In this document: positions 1 to 9,798 of the stretch, piece by piece | How the letters are laid out: every line of letters starts with the position of its first letter | How positions within the stretch are numbered: the stretch's first letter is position 1 | NCBI RefSeq assembly: GCF_900119165.1 | Contig: NZ_FPJG01000006.1 | Location: 3,720,001-3,784,000 of the forward strand | DNA length: 64,000 bases | Source of the DNA: Amycolatopsis australiensis | Lineage (GTDB): Bacteria > Actinomycetota > Actinomycetes > Mycobacteriales > Pseudonocardiaceae | Direction: 5' to 3' | Notes under the pieces: generated by a model | Told to the model about the DNA's origin: nothing | What the model saw: the letters and a program-made list of their open reading frames with translations, nothing else | The model's database searches: none | Program-made: the position numbers and the translations under genes

Positions 1-211
1 GGCTTGCAGGTCCTGCAGGGGCTTACGAAGCTGCTGGAATTCCGGTCCGAGTTCGCTGCTGATCTGCTCCTGTGCGCCCGAGGCGAAGCTTCGGGCCTTG
101 CGCAGGGGTCTGGGCCAGCCAGCGGGCGGATTCGGGCAGCCGCTCCGGGCCGAGGATGAACAAGCCCGCGACCAGCAGGACCAGAAGATGATCCAAGCTG
201 AGACCGAACAC
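1..211 (-). pseudogene. tatB: Sec-independent translocase TatB, frameshifted and cut by the window edge
   Basis: The N-terminus (MFGLSLDHLLVLLVAG, then LFILGPERLPE) is the single membrane helix and the GPERLP turn of TatB, a subunit of the twin-arginine translocase. The frame runs to residue 35 (WLAQT) and then turns to nonsense. One base over, the strand continues as a typical TatB amphipathic helix (LRKARSFASGAQEQ, then a tract containing ELGPEF and LRKPLQDL) to the window edge. One extra base in the G run at 105-108 (coding strand CCCC) explains the break. It may be a true mutation or a sequencing error. The C-terminal end lies outside the window. Confidence 0.85.
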
Positions 212-724
212 GCCAGACTCCTCGCTGCAGTGCCGCGCCGAGCCGGGCGGCGCCTGCCATGGTAGCTACCTGTCCGGACAGCGGGGGAGCGATGACGCCG
301 CGGAGTGCGCCAGAATGGCGGTTCAGTGTGCTGTGCCGGTGATCGCCGGCATTGTCGCGGGTGATCCTCGGTCGGCTCCGACCCGGCGTCGCGGGCGCTG
401 TTTCGCGAGCCGGCTGTGGCGTCGGAACCGGAAAGCGCGAGAGGCCTTCCATGGGGCTGTGTGCCGAGCCGGAACCGTGATCAACGTCGGCGGTACCTCC
501 GTGCACGGGGCTTCGCTCAGTCGGTGCAGCGAAGGCACGACGAATCGCAACCCGGGTCGCGGGCGAGGTCACCTGTTCGCGTCTGGTCGGCTGTTCATCC
601 GCATTGACGACATTCACCCGACCGAGGCCGGTCTCAGCGTCCTATCAGGACATGTAGCGGACTCTGCTCCGACAGACCTGAAGCAACGTTTCCACAAGGA
701 ACCAGGAAATTCGGCGGGGTAAGC
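212..724. other. Intergenic region, no gene supported
   Basis: About 510 bases between the start of tatB and the SEDS gene. Open frames on both strands have arginine- and proline-rich translations with no recognisable domain, and overlap each other as shadow frames do. The region should hold the tatB promoter and the promoter of the downstream gene, but no clear -10/-35 pair can be assigned by eye. Confidence 0.5.
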
Positions 725-2038
725 GTGGTCAACAGGGCCGGAGAGGGCCGGAGGGCACGGCTGCAGACTGCCACGGTCGCCTGGCTGTCCCGGCCGCTGG
801 CGTCGTTTCACCTGGTTCTGGGGCTGTGTGGCCTGCTGACTCTGCTCGGTGCAGTGATGGTGCTATCGGCATCGGCTGCTTCAGCCTACGATCCGCACAC
901 TGGATCCGGTGTCTACGGCACGTTCTACCGTCACTTGGCCTACATCGGAGCTGGGCTGTGTGCCTTCTGGGCAGCCCTGCGGACACCGTTGCCGGCACTC
1001 AGGCGAGCGTCGCCGCTGGTGATGATCGTGGCATTGGCGCTCCTGGTCCTGGTCATCACTCCGCTCGGGGTCTCTATGGACGGTGCGCAGCGGTGGTTCG
1101 CCCTCGGCCCGCTCTCTCTGCAACCGGTCGAAGTCGCCAAGGTTGCCCTCACACTCTGGGGCGCACACATCTTGGTGATCAAGTCCCGGCTGTTGCGGCA
1201 TTGGCGGCATCTGCTGGTGCCGGTGGTCCCGGCTGGGCTGCTGATGTTCGCGTTGGTCATGGCCCAGCCGAACCTGAGCGGCACGATCACGCTGGGGATC
1301 GTGCTGATTGCCTTGCTGTGGTTCGCTGGTGCGCCGAAACGGCTGTTCGCGGTTCTGGTGGCCGGCGCCGGTGTCGGATTCCTGGTGCTTGCTCTCGCCG
1401 CGCAATATCGGCTTGCGCGGGTGCTGTCGTTTGTGTCCGGCGGGGACGCTTCCGGTGCGGACTATCAGGCGCTGCAGGCGAAGTACGCCCTGGCCGACGG
1501 GGGTTTGCTGGGCGTGGGGCTCGGTCGGGGCGCCTCCAAGTGGAGATATCTCCCGAACGTCCAGAACGATTTCATCTTCGCCCTCGTCGGAGAGGAACTC
1601 GGCTTCGTCGGCTGCGTGGTCGTGCTTGTCCTGTTCGGCGGGGTTGCGAGTGTGGGTATGCGAATCGCCATCCGCAACCGCGACCCGTGGATCCGGATGG
1701 TGGCCGGGACGATCACGGTCGTGGTGGTGGCCCAGGCCGCGATCAACATCGGCTACGTCGTCAACATCCTGCCGGTCACCGGCGTCACGCTGCCGCTGAT
1801 CTCCTACGGCGGGACGTCCCTGGTGGTGACCATGTTTCTCTTCGGTGTCCTCGCCCACTGCGCCCGCCACGAACCGGACGCCGTCGCCGACCTGAGGACG
1901 CTCGGCCCCGGCCGGATAGGCAGCCTCCTCCGCCTGCCCCAACCGCGAGCCGCGTCCATGGCGACAGATCGCCACCGGCAGCCTCAGATCGCGCGCTCCG
2001 GTACCGGTCCGGCACGACGTCCGGATCTTCGGCATTGA
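725..2038 (+). CDS. SEDS-family peptidoglycan glycosyltransferase (FtsW/RodA-like)
   Basis: A 437-aa polytopic membrane protein of the FtsW/RodA/SpoVE family, which polymerises lipid II into glycan strands with a class B PBP. Visible family marks are DGAQRWFALGPLSLQPVE after about residue 117, the extracytoplasmic loop YQALQAKYALADGGLLG followed by GVGLGR, the catalytic-Asp segment NDFIFALVGEELG, and the C-terminal membrane block LPLISYGGTS. The usual QPSE motif reads QPVE here. GTG start. No partner PBP or other division gene lies alongside, so it is probably an accessory FtsW or RodA paralogue. The last 50 residues are a basic, low-complexity cytoplasmic tail. Confidence 0.9.
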   Translation: MVNRAGEGRRARLQTATVAWLSRPLASFHLVLGLCGLLTLLGAVMVLSASAASAYDPHTGSGVYGTFYRHLAYIGAGLCAFWAALRTPLPALRRASPLVMIVALALLVLVITPLGVSMDGAQRWFALGPLSLQPVEVAKVALTLWGAHILVIKSRLLRHWRHLLVPVVPAGLLMFALVMAQPNLSGTITLGIVLIALLWFAGAPKRLFAVLVAGAGVGFLVLALAAQYRLARVLSFVSGGDASGADYQALQAKYALADGGLLGVGLGRGASKWRYLPNVQNDFIFALVGEELGFVGCVVVLVLFGGVASVGMRIAIRNRDPWIRMVAGTITVVVVAQAAINIGYVVNILPVTGVTLPLISYGGTSLVVTMFLFGVLAHCARHEPDAVADLRTLGPGRIGSLLRLPQPRAASMATDRHRQPQIARSGTGPARRPDLRH

Positions 2039-2165
2039 TAGACCGGCCACACGTCCGGCACGCCGGTACCGGGGGAGTGCCCTGACCGACGCGGGAACGT
2101 CATCCAGCTCGACGTCCAGAATTGCGGGAAGTCCCATTAGGAGCGGCATCGATGATCCCGCGCCC

Positions 2166-2185
2166 GCCGGCCGGGACCGGCCGGC
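2166..2185. terminator. GC-rich palindrome between convergent genes
   Basis: GCCGGCCGG, two bases, CCGGCCGGC: a near-perfect palindrome in the gap between the SEDS gene and the convergent arsR-type gene. It could terminate either transcript. There is no U tract, which is common in actinomycete terminators. Confidence 0.4.
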
Positions 2186-2256
2186 AGGCGTCGGGAGCCG
2201 CGACCGGTGGGACTCCGGCGCCCAGGGTCGAACCGCGGCCGCGGGACGAAGGCTGG

Positions 2257-2607
2257 TCATCCAGCTTGTGTTCGTCGTCGGCGGGACTGCTCGGCGCGCA
2301 GTTCCCGGTGGTGGTCGATCGCGAGTTGGGCGATGTGGGCGACGTGGGGATTGTCGACGTAGTGGATCTGGTGCTTGCCGTGGCGGCGGGCGCGGACGAG
2401 GCCGGCGAGTTTGAGCTTGCCGAGGTGGTGGCTGACGGTGGCGACGCTCTGCCCGGTTTCCTCGGCGAGGGTGCCGACGTCGCGCTCACTGCCAGCGAGC
2501 AGCCAGAGGATGTGCAGGCGGACGGGGGCCGAGAGCAGCCCGAAGACGGCGGCGGCGTCCTGCAGCAGGTCGGGCGACAGCGGTGGCGGTGGAGGATCTG
2601 CGGCCAC
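2257..2607 (-). CDS. ArsR/SmtB-family metal sensor, NmtR/KmtR-like
   Basis: A 116-aa winged-helix repressor with the ArsR recognition helix (SVATVSHHLGKLKLAGLV). The GTG start at 2607 is chosen because AAAGGA lies just upstream; the frame extends further but loses family similarity. There is no cysteine pair in alpha3. Instead the C-terminal helix carries VDNPHVAHIAQLAIDHHREL, with Asp/His and His/Glu residues spaced much like the alpha5 nickel/cobalt site of NmtR and KmtR. It is transcribed divergently from the mgtA-type ATPase, so it probably represses that operon and is released by a divalent cation. Metal identity is inferred. Confidence 0.8.
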   Translation of the reverse strand: MAADPPPPPLSPDLLQDAAAVFGLLSAPVRLHILWLLAGSERDVGTLAEETGQSVATVSHHLGKLKLAGLVRARRHGKHQIHYVDNPHVAHIAQLAIDHHRELRAEQSRRRRTQAG

Positions 2608-2653
2608 GGAGGTCCTTTCGCGTGATGCCTTGTAGCGTGACGCACGAAGGTCA

Positions 2654-2671
2654 GTTGGACAAGTGTTTGAC
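2654..2671. promoter_or_regulatory. Possible operator in the arsR/mgtA divergent promoter
   Basis: GTTGGACAAGTGTTTGAC is an imperfect palindrome with an ACA-N2-TGT core between the divergent regulator and ATPase genes. ArsR-family repressors bind such short dyads near their own promoter. The symmetry is partial (12 of 18 positions). Confidence 0.3.
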
Positions 2672-2893
2672 TGTTGCGGGGTTGTGCGCTGTACTGGGAC
2701 CGGCCGCCCGGGTGCCGGGCGGATGTTGTTCTGTGGAGGGAGGTGAGCTGGATGACCAGCGATGGAAGTAGTAGTCACGATCGCGCGGATGTCCGGCCCT
2801 TCCCCGCCGTGCTGGGGTAGCCCTCATGCGGTCCGCGTGGTCTGTGCCGCAGTCATTCTCCACCGCTTCGGCCCCCACGGACAGGACCTCCTC

Positions 2894-5515
2894 ATGACCC
2901 GTATGTCCCTGCTGCACGCGGTCCCGGCCGGCGACGACACGTCGCTGCGTGAGCTCGGTGACGCTCCGGTGCTCGCCGTCTACCGGCAGCTGCGGAGCTC
3001 TCCGAAGGGCCTGACCGAGTCCGAGGCGGCCGAGCGGCTGCACCGCCACGGCGATAACCGGGTCGGGGCCGAGACCGGCCTCAGCGTGCCGGAGCGAGTC
3101 TGGGACGCGGTGCGCAGCCCGTTCGTGGCGCTGCTCACCGGGTTGGGCGTCGTGTTCGCGGTCGCAGGTGATCTGCGGGGCGCGATCACCGTCGGTGTGA
3201 TGATTGTGCTGAGCGTGGGTCTGCGGTGGTGGCAGCACACCCGCTCGGACCGGGCGGTGCGGGCGCTGCGCGCGCAGGTGAGCACCACCGTGACCGTGCG
3301 GCGCCGGGCTGATTCCGGGTTCGCCGGGCTCGAACGGGAAGTCCCGACAGCGGATCTGGTGCCCGGGGACGTTGTGCTGCTGCGGCGCGGCGACGTTGTG
3401 CCGGCCGACGTTCGCGTCGTGACGGCCACGGACCTGGTAGTCGATCAGTCCGCCCTGTCCGGTGAGGCCCTGCCCGTACCGAAGCGGGTACCGGCCACGC
3501 GGCAGCGCCGGCACCGGGCACCGGTCGACATCGTGGATGTGCCCGCGCTGTGTTTCGCCGGGACGTCGGTGATCGGCGGCACCGCAACCGCGGTCGTGCT
3601 CGCCACCGGGACTGCGACATATGTCGGCTCGCTGGCCACCCAGACCGCCACGCCGCGGGGGGAGTCCACCTTCGACGCCGGGGTGCGTCGCGTGGGATGG
3701 ACACTAATCCGGTTCATGGTGGTGATGGTGCCGATCGTGCTGGTGGTCAACGGCACGGTCACCGGGAACTGGGCACAGGCCGGGATGTTCGCCGCCGCGG
3801 TCGCGGTCGGCTTGACTCCGGAGATGCTGCCGGTGATCGTCACCACCAACCTGGTGCGCGGCGCGGTGCGGCTGTCACGGCAGAGGGTGATCGTCAAGCG
3901 GCTCAACGCGATCCAGGACCTCGCCGCGATGGACGTGCTGTGCGTGGACAAGACCGGCACCCTGACCGAAGACCGGGTGGCCTACGCGCACAGCATCGAC
4001 CTGGACGGGCGTCCGGACAGCGAGGCGGCGGAATACGCGTACCTGGCGGTACATTTCCAGGCCGACCGGCACGACCGGGTCGACGAAGCGATCGTGGCCC
4101 AGCTTGCCGAGGCGGATCAGGACCTGGTGACCGACGCGCTGTTCACCAAGGTCGACGAGCTCGGTTTCGACCACGACCGCCGCCGCGCCACCGTGGTGGT
4201 GCGCCGCGCCGGCCAGGACATTGTGATAACCAAGGGGGATCCGGACGAGATCCTGCCCCGCTGCACCCACGCCCGCCGGCGCGGCGAGATCGTAGCGCTG
4301 ACCGATGCCACACGGTTCGATGTCGAAGACCTGGTACGCGCGCACGCCGACCACGGCATGCGGATCCTGGCCGTCGCGGCCCGCCAGACCGCACCGCGGT
4401 TCGGCGGCTACGACGAGGGCGACGAGGCCGATATGGTGCTGGTCGGGCTCGTCGGATTCGTCGACCCGGTCCGTGAGGGCGCCGCAGAAGCGGTGAAAAC
4501 CGTTGCCGAGCAAGGAATCGCGGTCAAGATACTCACCGGCGACAACCGGCACGTGGCCGCTCGGGTCGCCGCCGAGGTTGGCGTGCCGGTCGGCGAGGTC
4601 GTGCTCGGGCACGAGATCGACACGGCCGATGACGCCGACCTGCGCGTGCTGGCCGAGCGCACGACGGTGTTCGCCAAGCTCACCCCGGCACGCAAGGCGC
4701 GCATCGTGGCCGCGCTGCGGGCGAACGGCCACGCGGTCGGATTCGTCGGCGACGGCGTCAACGACGTCACGGCGTTGCGGACCGCCGACGTCGGGATCGC
4801 GCCGGACACCGCGACCGACGTGGCCAAGGACGCCGCGGACCTGGTGCTGCTGGAGCGGGATCTCGGCGTGCTGAACCGCGGTGTCGTCGAGGGGCGGCGC
4901 ACGCTGGGCAACACGCTGAAGTATGTCAACATCACCGCCAGCTCGAACTTCGGGAACGTGCTGACCGTGCTGGTGGCGGGCGCGTTCCTGCCGTTCGCGC
5001 CGATGCTGCCGATCCAGCTGATGGTGGCGAACCTGCTCTACGATGTCGCCCAGACCGCGCTCGCGTGGGACCGCGTCGACGCGGACTACCTGCGGAAGCC
5101 ACGCCGCTGGGACGCACACGGGCTGACCCGCTTCATGCTCGTGTTCGGGCCGGTCAGCTCGCTGTTCGATCTGTCCACGTTCGCTGTGCTCTGGCAGGTG
5201 TTCGGTGCAGGCGCCGACCCTCTGCTTTTGCAGACCGGCTGGTTCGTCGAAAGTCTGCTTTCGCAGCTTTTGGTAGTGCTGATCCTGCGCAGCCGGGCCG
5301 CGCCGACCCGGAGGAATCGGCCGTCGCGGCCAGTGCTGCTCGCGGCCGCGGTCGCCGGGCTGACCGGGCTGCTGTTGCCGCTGTCGCCGCTGGCCGGTCC
5401 GTTGCAGATGCACCCGTTGCCCGGCAGCTACCTTCTGTGGCTGGCGCTCCTGCTCCTCGGCTACGGGCTGACCGCACAGCTGGCCAAGCGGCTCGATCGC
5501 CGAACCTGGTGGTAA
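2894..5515 (+). CDS. mgtA: P-type ATPase of the P3B (MgtA/MgtB) magnesium type
   Basis: An 873-aa cation pump. The ATG at 2894 is chosen because it follows AGGACCTCC; the open frame reaches further upstream into the promoter region. Seen in order: N-terminal cation ATPase domain, TGES-like actuator loop (DQSALSGEALPV), the P3B membrane motif GLTPEMLPVIVTTNLVRGAV, the phosphorylation site DKTGTLT (Asp about 352), the nucleotide-binding domain, GDGVNDV, and C-terminal membrane helices. The PEMLP segment is typical of magnesium-importing MgtA rather than heavy-metal pumps. It is followed 38 bases later by mgtC, the classic partner, and preceded by a divergent ArsR regulator. Confidence 0.9.
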   Translation: MTRMSLLHAVPAGDDTSLRELGDAPVLAVYRQLRSSPKGLTESEAAERLHRHGDNRVGAETGLSVPERVWDAVRSPFVALLTGLGVVFAVAGDLRGAITVGVMIVLSVGLRWWQHTRSDRAVRALRAQVSTTVTVRRRADSGFAGLEREVPTADLVPGDVVLLRRGDVVPADVRVVTATDLVVDQSALSGEALPVPKRVPATRQRRHRAPVDIVDVPALCFAGTSVIGGTATAVVLATGTATYVGSLATQTATPRGESTFDAGVRRVGWTLIRFMVVMVPIVLVVNGTVTGNWAQAGMFAAAVAVGLTPEMLPVIVTTNLVRGAVRLSRQRVIVKRLNAIQDLAAMDVLCVDKTGTLTEDRVAYAHSIDLDGRPDSEAAEYAYLAVHFQADRHDRVDEAIVAQLAEADQDLVTDALFTKVDELGFDHDRRRATVVVRRAGQDIVITKGDPDEILPRCTHARRRGEIVALTDATRFDVEDLVRAHADHGMRILAVAARQTAPRFGGYDEGDEADMVLVGLVGFVDPVREGAAEAVKTVAEQGIAVKILTGDNRHVAARVAAEVGVPVGEVVLGHEIDTADDADLRVLAERTTVFAKLTPARKARIVAALRANGHAVGFVGDGVNDVTALRTADVGIAPDTATDVAKDAADLVLLERDLGVLNRGVVEGRRTLGNTLKYVNITASSNFGNVLTVLVAGAFLPFAPMLPIQLMVANLLYDVAQTALAWDRVDADYLRKPRRWDAHGLTRFMLVFGPVSSLFDLSTFAVLWQVFGAGADPLLLQTGWFVESLLSQLLVVLILRSRAAPTRRNRPSRPVLLAAAVAGLTGLLLPLSPLAGPLQMHPLPGSYLLWLALLLLGYGLTAQLAKRLDRRTWW

Positions 5516-5553
5516 CCGCCACATTCTGATGACGCAAGGAAAGCGGAACGCAG

Positions 5554-6272
5554 ATGACGACTGCGGAGATTTTGCTGCGCCTGGGCGCGGGCGTCGGCCT
5601 GGGCACGGTGATCGGGTTCGAGCGCCAGTACCGGGCCCGGATGGCCGGATTGCGCACCAACGCGTTGGTCGCGGCCGGGGCGACGTTGTTTGTCCTGCTG
5701 TCGGCGCATGGGTTCACCGGTGGCAGCGCGGACCCGACGAGGGTGGCCGCGCAGATCGTGTCCGGGATCGGGTTCTTGGGCGCCGGAGTGATCTTGCGTG
5801 AGGGCCTGACCGTGCGTGGCTGAACACGGCCGCGACTTTGTGGTGCTCGGCCGCAGTGGGGTCGCTGGCCGGGGCCGGGCTCTACTCCGTCGCGGTGGCG
5901 GGCACCGCTGTGGTCGTGGTGGTGAACGTGGCCTTGCGGCCGCTGGGGCGGGTGGTGGATCGGCGTCCGGCCACTGGACGGGAGACACCGACGTCGTACA
6001 CGTTCCTCGCGGTGACCAAGGACGACGCCGAGGCGCACGTGCGGACGCTGCTGGTGCAGGCCCTGTCCCGCACCGACTTCGCGCTGCGGTCGGTGACCAG
6101 CACCAACGCCGACAGCACGGGCCTGGTCCAGGTGCGGGCGGAGCTGTCGGCCGAGCAGCGCGACGACAAGCAGATGGAATCGGCGGTCAGCAGGCTGTCG
6201 ATGGAGCCCTCGGTGACCAGCGTGCGCTGGGAAACCGAACTGTCCTACCCTGACCAGGACGGAGACAACTGA
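5554..6272 (+). pseudogene. mgtC: MgtC-family membrane protein, one-base frameshift
   Basis: The first 89 codons (LLRLGAGVGLGTVIGFERQ, MAGLRTNALVA, GIGFLGAGVILREGLTVRG) are the diagnostic MgtC membrane domain. A stop follows at once because CGTGGCTGAAC replaces the expected CGTGGCCTGAAC. With one C restored near 5819 the frame continues through LNTAAT and WCSAAVGSLAGAGLYSV into the C-terminal ACT-like domain, ending at 6272. The restored protein is 239 aa, normal for the family. MgtC proteins help cells survive low magnesium and modulate ATP synthase or MgtA. It lies between mgtA and an ABC importer, apparently in one operon. Confidence 0.85.
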
Positions 6273-6273
6273 G

Positions 6274-8013
6274 ATGTCCCTGCTGCGTACCTTCCCCACC
6301 CGGGGGGCGCTGCTGCGGCCGCGGCGCACGATCGCGGATGTGGCGGTGTTTCTCGGTGCGGCGGTGCTGCTGTGGCTGGTCGTTCGGCTCGCTCACGGTG
6401 CCGTGGTGCCGTGGAACGCCGAGACGGCACCGTCCACTGTGTCCACCGATCCGGCCGAACTTCCGTATTACGCGGGACGTTCACTGTTGCGGATGTTCGC
6501 CGCGCTGGCCTTGTCGGTGGTGTTCACCTTTGTCTACGCCACCGCTGCGGCGCGGCTGCGGCGCGCGGAGAAGGTGCTGCTGCCAGTGCTGGACATCCTG
6601 CAGTCGGTGCCGATCTTGGGGTTCCTGTCGGTGACGATCACCGGCTTCATCGCCATGTTCCCGAGTTCGGAACTGGGGCTGGAGTGCGCGTCTATCTTCG
6701 CGATTTTCACCTCCCAGGCTTGGAACATGACCTTCGCGTTCTACCACTCCCTGGTCTCCCAGCCACGCGATCTGGACGAGGCGTCGCGGCTGCTGCGGCT
6801 CTCGCGCTGGCAGCGATTCTGGCGCGTCGACGTCCCCAGCGGGATGATCCCGCTGGTCTGGAACGGGATGATGAGCTTCGGCGGCGGCTGGTTCTTCCTC
6901 ACCGCCTCCGAAGCCCTGAGCGTCAACAACCACTCCTACGCCCTGCCCGGGATCGGTGCTTACGTCGCCGCCGCCTCCGACGCGGGCGATCTGGGCAAGG
7001 TACTGCTCGCGATCGCGGTCATGGTCGTCCTGGTGGTCGGGGTCAACGTGCTGTTCTGGCGCCCGCTGACCGCCTGGTCCGAACGCTTCCGGATCGAATA
7101 CTCCGAGGCCGCGCAGGCGCCCCGCAGTCTCACCTTGGACCTGCTGCGCCGCTCGCGGATCCCGGCCCTGCTGGGCCGGGTGTTCGGACCGCTGGTGTAC
7201 CCGATCGACCGGGCGATGGCCACGTTCGGGCTCGCCGAACACCCGCTGCGGGTCTCGCCGGTGCGACGCCGTGCCGGGGACGTCGCCTTCGCCGCGACGG
7301 TCCTCGTCTTGATCGTCTACGGCCTGGTCAGAATGATCACCTTCATCGCCGGCTCGGCCGGGTTCGCCGAGGTGGCCCACGCACTGCTGCTCGGGATGAT
7401 CACCTTCGCCCGGGTGCTCGTGCTGGTCGCGGTCGCGACTCTGGTCTGGGTCCCGATCGGAGTGTGGATCGGGCTCAACTCGAAGGTGTCGCGGCTCGCC
7501 CAGCCCGTCGTGCAAGTGCTGGCGAGCTTCCCGGCGAACTTCCTGTTCCCGATCATCACCGCTGTTCTCGTCGCGACCGGTATCCCCCTGGACTGGGGCG
7601 GCATCCTGCTCATGAGCCTGGGCGCGCAGTGGTACATCCTGTTCAACGTCATCGCCGGCGCCAGCGCCGTCCCCAACGACCTACGCGAAGCCGCCACCAA
7701 CCTGCGGCTGCCGCGGAAACTGTGGTGGCGCAAGCTCATCTTGCCCGCGATCTTCCCCAGCTACGTCACCGGCGGCATCACCGCCGCAGGGGGCGCCTGG
7801 AACGCCTCCATCGTCGCGGAAATCGTCTCCTACAACGGCCTCACTCTCACTGCCACCGGTCTCGGTGCGTACATCAAGGAAGCGACCAGCGCGGGCGACG
7901 CGGGACGCATCCTCATCGGCGTTGCCGTGATGAGCCTGTATGTCGTCGGGCTCAACCGGCTGTTCTGGCGGCGACTGTATGCCCTGGCCGAACGCCGCTT
8001 CTCCCTGTCCTGA
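6274..8013 (+). CDS. ABC importer permease with duplicated membrane domain (anion-type)
   Basis: A 579-aa protein built from two tandem BPD_transp_1 permease domains (about residues 60-260 and 360-575). Each has the EAA-type loop that contacts the ATPase (DEASRLLRLSRWQRFWRVDV, and REAATNLRLPRKLWWRKLIL). This fused arrangement is known from NitT/TauT-like 'duplicated permease' systems annotated for anions. It starts two bases after mgtC ends and is followed 13 bases later by its ATPase. No substrate-binding protein is nearby. Substrate unknown; magnesium-related genes upstream are the only context. Confidence 0.85.
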   Translation: MSLLRTFPTRGALLRPRRTIADVAVFLGAAVLLWLVVRLAHGAVVPWNAETAPSTVSTDPAELPYYAGRSLLRMFAALALSVVFTFVYATAAARLRRAEKVLLPVLDILQSVPILGFLSVTITGFIAMFPSSELGLECASIFAIFTSQAWNMTFAFYHSLVSQPRDLDEASRLLRLSRWQRFWRVDVPSGMIPLVWNGMMSFGGGWFFLTASEALSVNNHSYALPGIGAYVAAASDAGDLGKVLLAIAVMVVLVVGVNVLFWRPLTAWSERFRIEYSEAAQAPRSLTLDLLRRSRIPALLGRVFGPLVYPIDRAMATFGLAEHPLRVSPVRRRAGDVAFAATVLVLIVYGLVRMITFIAGSAGFAEVAHALLLGMITFARVLVLVAVATLVWVPIGVWIGLNSKVSRLAQPVVQVLASFPANFLFPIITAVLVATGIPLDWGGILLMSLGAQWYILFNVIAGASAVPNDLREAATNLRLPRKLWWRKLILPAIFPSYVTGGITAAGGAWNASIVAEIVSYNGLTLTATGLGAYIKEATSAGDAGRILIGVAVMSLYVVGLNRLFWRRLYALAERRFSLS

Positions 8014-8026
8014 CTGGAGGTTTCCC

Positions 8027-9355
8027 GTGCCCCGTCCCGAAGTTCTCGTCGCGCTCGAGAAGGTCAACAAGAGTTTCGCCGGCTCCGCCGGCGATGAGCT
8101 GCGCGTGCTGGACAACATCACGCTCGAGCTGCGCGCCGGCGAGATCGTCGCGCTGCTCGGCCGGTCCGGCTCCGGCAAATCAACCCTGTTGCGCACCATC
8201 GCCGGCCTGATCGGCCCGACCACCGGGTCCGTCCGCTACCGCGGCACCGAGCTCAACGGCGCCAATCCCGGCACCGCCATGGTCTTCCAGACCTTCGCCC
8301 TCATGCCGTGGCTGACCGTGCAGGACAACGTCGAACTCGGCCTCGCCGCCCGCAACGTCCCACCTGCCCAGCGCCGGGAGCGCGCCCTGAAGGCGATCGA
8401 CATGATCGGCCTGGACGGGTTCGAGTCCGCCTACCCCAAGGAGCTCTCCGGCGGCATGCGCCAACGAGTAGGTTTCGCCCGCGCCCTGGTCCTCGAACCG
8501 GACCTGCTGCTCATGGACGAACCTTTCTCCGCCCTCGACGTCCTCACCGCCGAAAACCTGCGGACCGAGCTTATGTCCCTATGGGAGCAGGACGACTTTC
8601 CCACCAAAAGCATCTGCCTGGTCACCCACAACATCGAGGAAGCCGTCCTGCTCGCCGACCGCGTCCTCGTCCTCGGCGCCAATCCGGGTCACGTCCGCGC
8701 CGAAGTCCTGGTCGAGCTGGCACGCCCGCGAGACCGGAAGGCTCCGGCGTTCGAGTCGCTGGTCGACCGGCTCTACGACTTGCTCACCGGCCGTGAACCC
8801 GGGGAAACCGTGCCCGAACCCACTCACGCCACTCCCACCGCGCGACCGCTCCCCACGGTCTCGGTCGGCGGACTCGCCGGGCTCGTCGAGATCGTCTACG
8901 CCCGAGGCGGCCGCGCCGATCTGCCCGACATCGCCGCGGAGCTCAGCTTCGAAGTCGACGACCTGCTGCCGCTGGTCGACGCCGCGGCGATGCTCGACTT
9001 CCTCGTCGTCGCCGGTGGCGACCTGCACCTCACTCCGGTCGGCGAGACATTCACCACCGCCGACATCCAGGAGAGCAAGAAGATCTTCGCCGAGCAAGCC
9101 CGCGACCGGGCACCGCTGGTGCGCACCATCTACAAGGCCCTCGCCGCGAGCGCCGACGGCAGCCTGCGATCCGCATTCTTCCTCGACCTGCTTCGCCGCG
9201 GCTTTTCTCCCGCAGACGCCCAGCAACAGCTCGACACCGCCATCGACTGGGGCCGCTACGCCGAGCTTTTCGACTACGACACCGACACCGGCCAAATCAC
9301 CCTCGACCCTGCCCTGTGGTCCGGCGGCGTCATCGTCGGCCGAGCCTCCGCATGA
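8027..9355 (+). CDS. ABC transporter ATPase with C-terminal AAA-associated domain
   Basis: 442 aa. GTG at 8027 follows GGAGG. Residues 1-250 are an NrtD/SsuB-like ATPase with Walker A GRSGSGKST, signature LSGGMRQR and Walker B LLLMDEP. The extra 150 residues (about 290-435: GGLAGLVEIVYARGG onward, TFTTADIQESKKIFAEQ) match the 'AAA-associated' winged-helix domain that accompanies duplicated anion permeases. Together with the preceding gene it makes a complete membrane engine. The C-terminal domain may act as a regulatory sensor. Confidence 0.85.
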   Translation: MPRPEVLVALEKVNKSFAGSAGDELRVLDNITLELRAGEIVALLGRSGSGKSTLLRTIAGLIGPTTGSVRYRGTELNGANPGTAMVFQTFALMPWLTVQDNVELGLAARNVPPAQRRERALKAIDMIGLDGFESAYPKELSGGMRQRVGFARALVLEPDLLLMDEPFSALDVLTAENLRTELMSLWEQDDFPTKSICLVTHNIEEAVLLADRVLVLGANPGHVRAEVLVELARPRDRKAPAFESLVDRLYDLLTGREPGETVPEPTHATPTARPLPTVSVGGLAGLVEIVYARGGRADLPDIAAELSFEVDDLLPLVDAAAMLDFLVVAGGDLHLTPVGETFTTADIQESKKIFAEQARDRAPLVRTIYKALAASADGSLRSAFFLDLLRRGFSPADAQQQLDTAIDWGRYAELFDYDTDTGQITLDPALWSGGVIVGRASA

Positions 9356-9798
9356 ACAGTCGGGCAGCGGTCAGGGACACCGAACCCCGGCTTGGACCGC
9401 TGTCCGGCTGTGCCAACAGCATCGTCCTCGCCGTCACCTTCGCTGCCGCGACCCTCACGCTCAGCGCCCACACGATGCCCAGGTGGTACTCGGCGAGGCG
9501 CAGTCCGAACTGGTCCTCGACGAAAACCCGCGATGCCCGAACGCGGCGGGCAGGTCGTGGGCCAGCGTGCCAGGGCTGGTCACCGCCGGGGTCGGGGTGC
9601 ACCGTGAGCCGGCCGGAACCGCCTGCACAAGATCAAGCCAGGGAGGCGCGTGCGTCGACCTGTGTACACCCGGCCTGGCGACGTCTCAGCGCTCGGCTTC
9701 CCACCGCCGTGTCACGGAGGATGTGTCAGCGGTGACGCCTACCTACTGACATCCCGTGACGTATGCCGAGTCAGCGTGGCGACGCCTCGCAGTTGAGG
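9356..9798. other. No gene supported
   Basis: Open frames on both strands overlap here and none shows a recognisable domain. A frame beginning with ATG at 9352 gives a short hydrophobic stretch and then low-complexity sequence. It may be decayed coding sequence. Confidence 0.4.

Noticed and set aside
315..722. 135-codon plus-strand frame upstream of the SEDS gene
   Set aside because: Arg-rich translation, no domain, no ribosome site and competing frames on the other strand.
881..2260. Long minus-strand open frame opposite the SEDS gene
   Set aside because: Shadow frame: low-complexity translation rich in Arg, Gln, Asp and His, while the plus strand encodes a clear FtsW/RodA protein. The same holds for long frames opposite mgtA, the arsenical operon and the sugar operon.
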